From positions 1 to 42,324 of the forward strand of contig WQTQ01000231.1 of assembly GCA_009786175.1 (NCBI GenBank): a stretch of DNA of 42,324 nucleotides, read 5' to 3'. How positions within the stretch are numbered: the first letter of the stretch is position 1; every line of letters starts with the position of its first letter. Below the pieces are notes generated by a model. It was not told the origin of the DNA and did not search any database. It saw nothing but the letters and a program-made list of their open reading frames with translations. Source of the stretch: Bacillota bacterium. GTDB taxonomy: Bacteria; Bacillota_A; Clostridia; Lachnospirales; WQUN01. The position numbers and the translations under genes were made by a program. This document shows positions 40,946 to 42,324 of the stretch, in pieces.

Positions 40946-40963
40946 CCCCCTGATATCAGGGGG
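40946..40963. repeat. GATATC palindrome family copy 4, in a divergent promoter region
   Basis: CCCCCTGATATCAGGGGG is a perfect 18-base palindrome between the divergent hydC and the substrate-binding-protein gene. No T run follows it on either strand (GATAAATTT on plus, TAAAAAAATC on minus), so it is not a normal terminator here. It lies 11 bases upstream of the -35 box of the plus-strand promoter. Confidence 0.75.
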
Positions 40964-40973
40964 GATAAATTTG

Positions 40974-41002
40974 TTGATAAACTTGGTCGATTGTGATAAA
41001 GT
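40974..41002 (+). promoter_or_regulatory. Promoter of the substrate-binding-protein gene
   Basis: TTGATA (40974-40979) and TAAAGT (40997-41002) are 17 bases apart, with TGA before the -10 box as an extended element. The start near 41009 leaves a leader of about 58 bases before the ATG. Confidence 0.45.
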
Positions 41003-41066
41003 TTTCTACAGTCGGTTTATCGTGACCAATTTAGTGAGTGAAAATTAACCGAAAGGAGCACCCTGT

Positions 41067-42324
41067 ATGAAGCGAAAATACGTTTATGCGATAGCCTTCA
41101 CTTTCTTTGCCGCAGCCGTTTTTTCCCTATCCGCCTGCGGACGCGGTAACCGTACCCCGGGCCCCGAAAGCGGCAACCAACTAAACGGCATCATCGGCAG
41201 CCGGGAAGGGGTCCGCTACGGTATGGACACGGCCAAGCTTACCATATTTACCCCATTTGCCAACACGTCCCGCCTGCAGGAATCTGCGGACAATTTCGCC
41301 CAAACCTTGGAAAATACACACCTGCAAGTAGACATCATCGACTACACCCCGGAAGAACGGGACGAGTACCACAGCCTGCTGCTTAGCAAATTTGCCGCAG
41401 GGGTTGGCCCGGATATTTTTGTACGGGACAATTTTCTGCTTTACCCGTTTATAGAAAACAGTTTTATCACGGATATTTTTGCTGTGATAGATGAATCGCA
41501 AAATTTCACCCGCGACCACTTTTTTACAAATGTACTGGACGGAATAGCTGTAAATAGCCGCTTGTATACGCTGCCTGTTACATTTAGCATAGACTATGTG
41601 GGCATTAACGCCAATGCCCCGGCTTCGTTTGTTGCCCGTTTTGCGGATTTGAACCGGGTTTCACCGGTGGACATGGCGGAGTTGTACATGGACTTGGTAG
41701 CCGAACACCTGGAATGGGCAGACTTCGCGCTAATCCATGGCTTTGGCGCAGCCATGGCATTGCACCAGGAAACAGACTGTGGGGTAGACTTTAACCGGCG
41801 CACCGCCAACTTCGCGCCGTTTATAGACATCCTTGAAACTATTCGCAGTGGCTTTTACGGCAACCTGCGTTTTGCAACTCCGTTTTTCAACTGGCAGCTT
41901 GAGCCGGAACAGCAACTTGCCGTAAAACAGGAGCGGTATTTGTTCTCCCGCGTTGTTGGCGGCAGCGTAATTTACGGGCTGTTCGAGTTCCGCAAGCCGT
42001 ATTTTGTCAGCTACATCCCCCTTTCGGATGCCGCCGGGCGGCTTGTAAACCGCAATTAGAGTATGAACATGGCTGTTGGCAATAACGCAAACCCGGACAT
42101 CGCAATGGGCTTTTGGCCCAAATTATACGGGATTACGCTACAGGCCGCTTTGGCACCGGTCAGAACGTGACTATTTTGCGGGAGTACGCCAACCGGGGTT
42201 TGATAAATGGCTTCGATTTTTCCCTTTCTCAATTAACATTGCCGCCAATGGTGACGGGTGAAAGTTTTGCAATGGAATACGCCATCGAACGCATTCTGGA
42301 GTACAGCACATGGCCGTCTGTTAC
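41067..42324 (+). pseudogene. Broken sugar-ABC substrate-binding lipoprotein gene
   Basis: The intact part encodes 330 residues of a family-1 extracellular solute-binding lipoprotein: a signal peptide with lipobox SLSAC (Cys24) and then LTIFTPF, GVGPDIFVRDNF, LYTLPVTFSIDYVGIN and later domain strands. TAG at 42057-42059 stops the frame. The same frame goes on with SMNMAVGNNANPDIA, the next expected segment. An extra A (42105) and an extra G (42115 or 42116) then shift the frame by two, after which WAF and AQIIRDYATGRFGTGQ continue, open to the end of the window. Without these lesions the product would exceed 415 residues, normal for the family. The start has GAAAGGAG upstream. It may have served a sugar importer like the one at 1-1155. 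Confidence 0.75.

Noticed and set aside
9267..40963. CRISPR array made of the recurring palindromes
   Set aside because: Copies are many kilobases apart, with no regular spacers and no cas genes.
42076..42261. 61-codon open frame near the end
   Set aside because: It is the wrong frame of the broken substrate-binding gene; the family-like sequence lies in the other two frames.

Overview
The window reads as chromosomal DNA of an anaerobic Clostridia-type Firmicute, probably an uncultured relative of the Oscillospiraceae/Christensenellales (placement inferred from gene families). The signs are strong AGGAGG-type ribosome binding sites, an LCP-family envelope protein, DUF378 and DUF6171 proteins, a LytTR regulator paired with a small membrane protein, an M-box Mg2+ riboswitch ahead of mgtE, and an electron-bifurcating [FeFe]-hydrogenase operon (hydCBA). 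No lipopolysaccharide genes, phage, insertion sequence, tRNA, rRNA or CRISPR array is visible.

Layout. 1-5128: the end of one sugar-ABC permease gene and a complete second one, followed in the same tight operon by a HlyD-like adaptor, a MacB-core-like membrane protein and a TolC-like protein, an unusual mix of importer and efflux-type parts. 5125-7907 (minus): leuS and an alkyltransferase-like DNA repair protein. 8092-13619: sugar/polyol dehydrogenases (two Gfo/Idh/MocA proteins and a zinc MDR dehydrogenase) around a coiled-coil lipoprotein and an ECF sigma factor with a tiny membrane partner. 13801-19055: an AraC-HTH/GNAT fusion, CapA-like phosphoesterase, Ntn-hydrolase asparaginase, a GNAT enzyme, a broken SnoaL-like remnant, and a LytTR/membrane-protein pair with candidate operator repeats. 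19172-26584 (minus): an XRE regulator, a D,D-carboxypeptidase and the galK-galE-tldD-pmbA operon. 26732-28011: two small conserved proteins and KDPG aldolase (eda). 28029-34388: the mgtE leader with riboswitch, MgtE, LCP protein, MFS transporter, HEAT-repeat protein and an XRE regulator carrying 28-residue repeats. 34597-40848 (minus): a HIT-like protein, a TIKI/EreA-like lipoprotein and hydCBA. 41067 to the end: a substrate-binding lipoprotein gene of a sugar ABC importer, broken by one stop codon and two apparent single-base insertions.

Two dispersed repeat families stand out. The first, four copies at 13651, 14939, 34405 and 36337, is a long hairpin with 16-20 bp outer arms and an invariant internal loop (TCCGA opposite AGTC) flanked by covarying stems. 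Every copy lies 16-70 bases after a stop codon, in the same orientation as that gene, which suggests a structured 3'-UTR RNA element. The second, four copies at 9267, 19128, 27299 and 40946, is built on the palindrome CCCCCTGATATCAGGGGG. Three copies sit at gene ends like terminators and one lies in a divergent promoter region. The mgtE leader carries, between its M-box and the gene, a second terminator hairpin and a 125-base nested hairpin that I cannot assign to a known RNA class.

Genes work together mainly in carbon and energy use: galactose entry (galK, galE), sugar-acid and polyol oxidation (eda, Gfo/Idh proteins, MDR), H2 formation from NADH plus ferredoxin (HydABC), and envelope maintenance (D,D-carboxypeptidase, LCP, CapA). 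All functions are assigned from sequence motifs read by eye; no database search was run.
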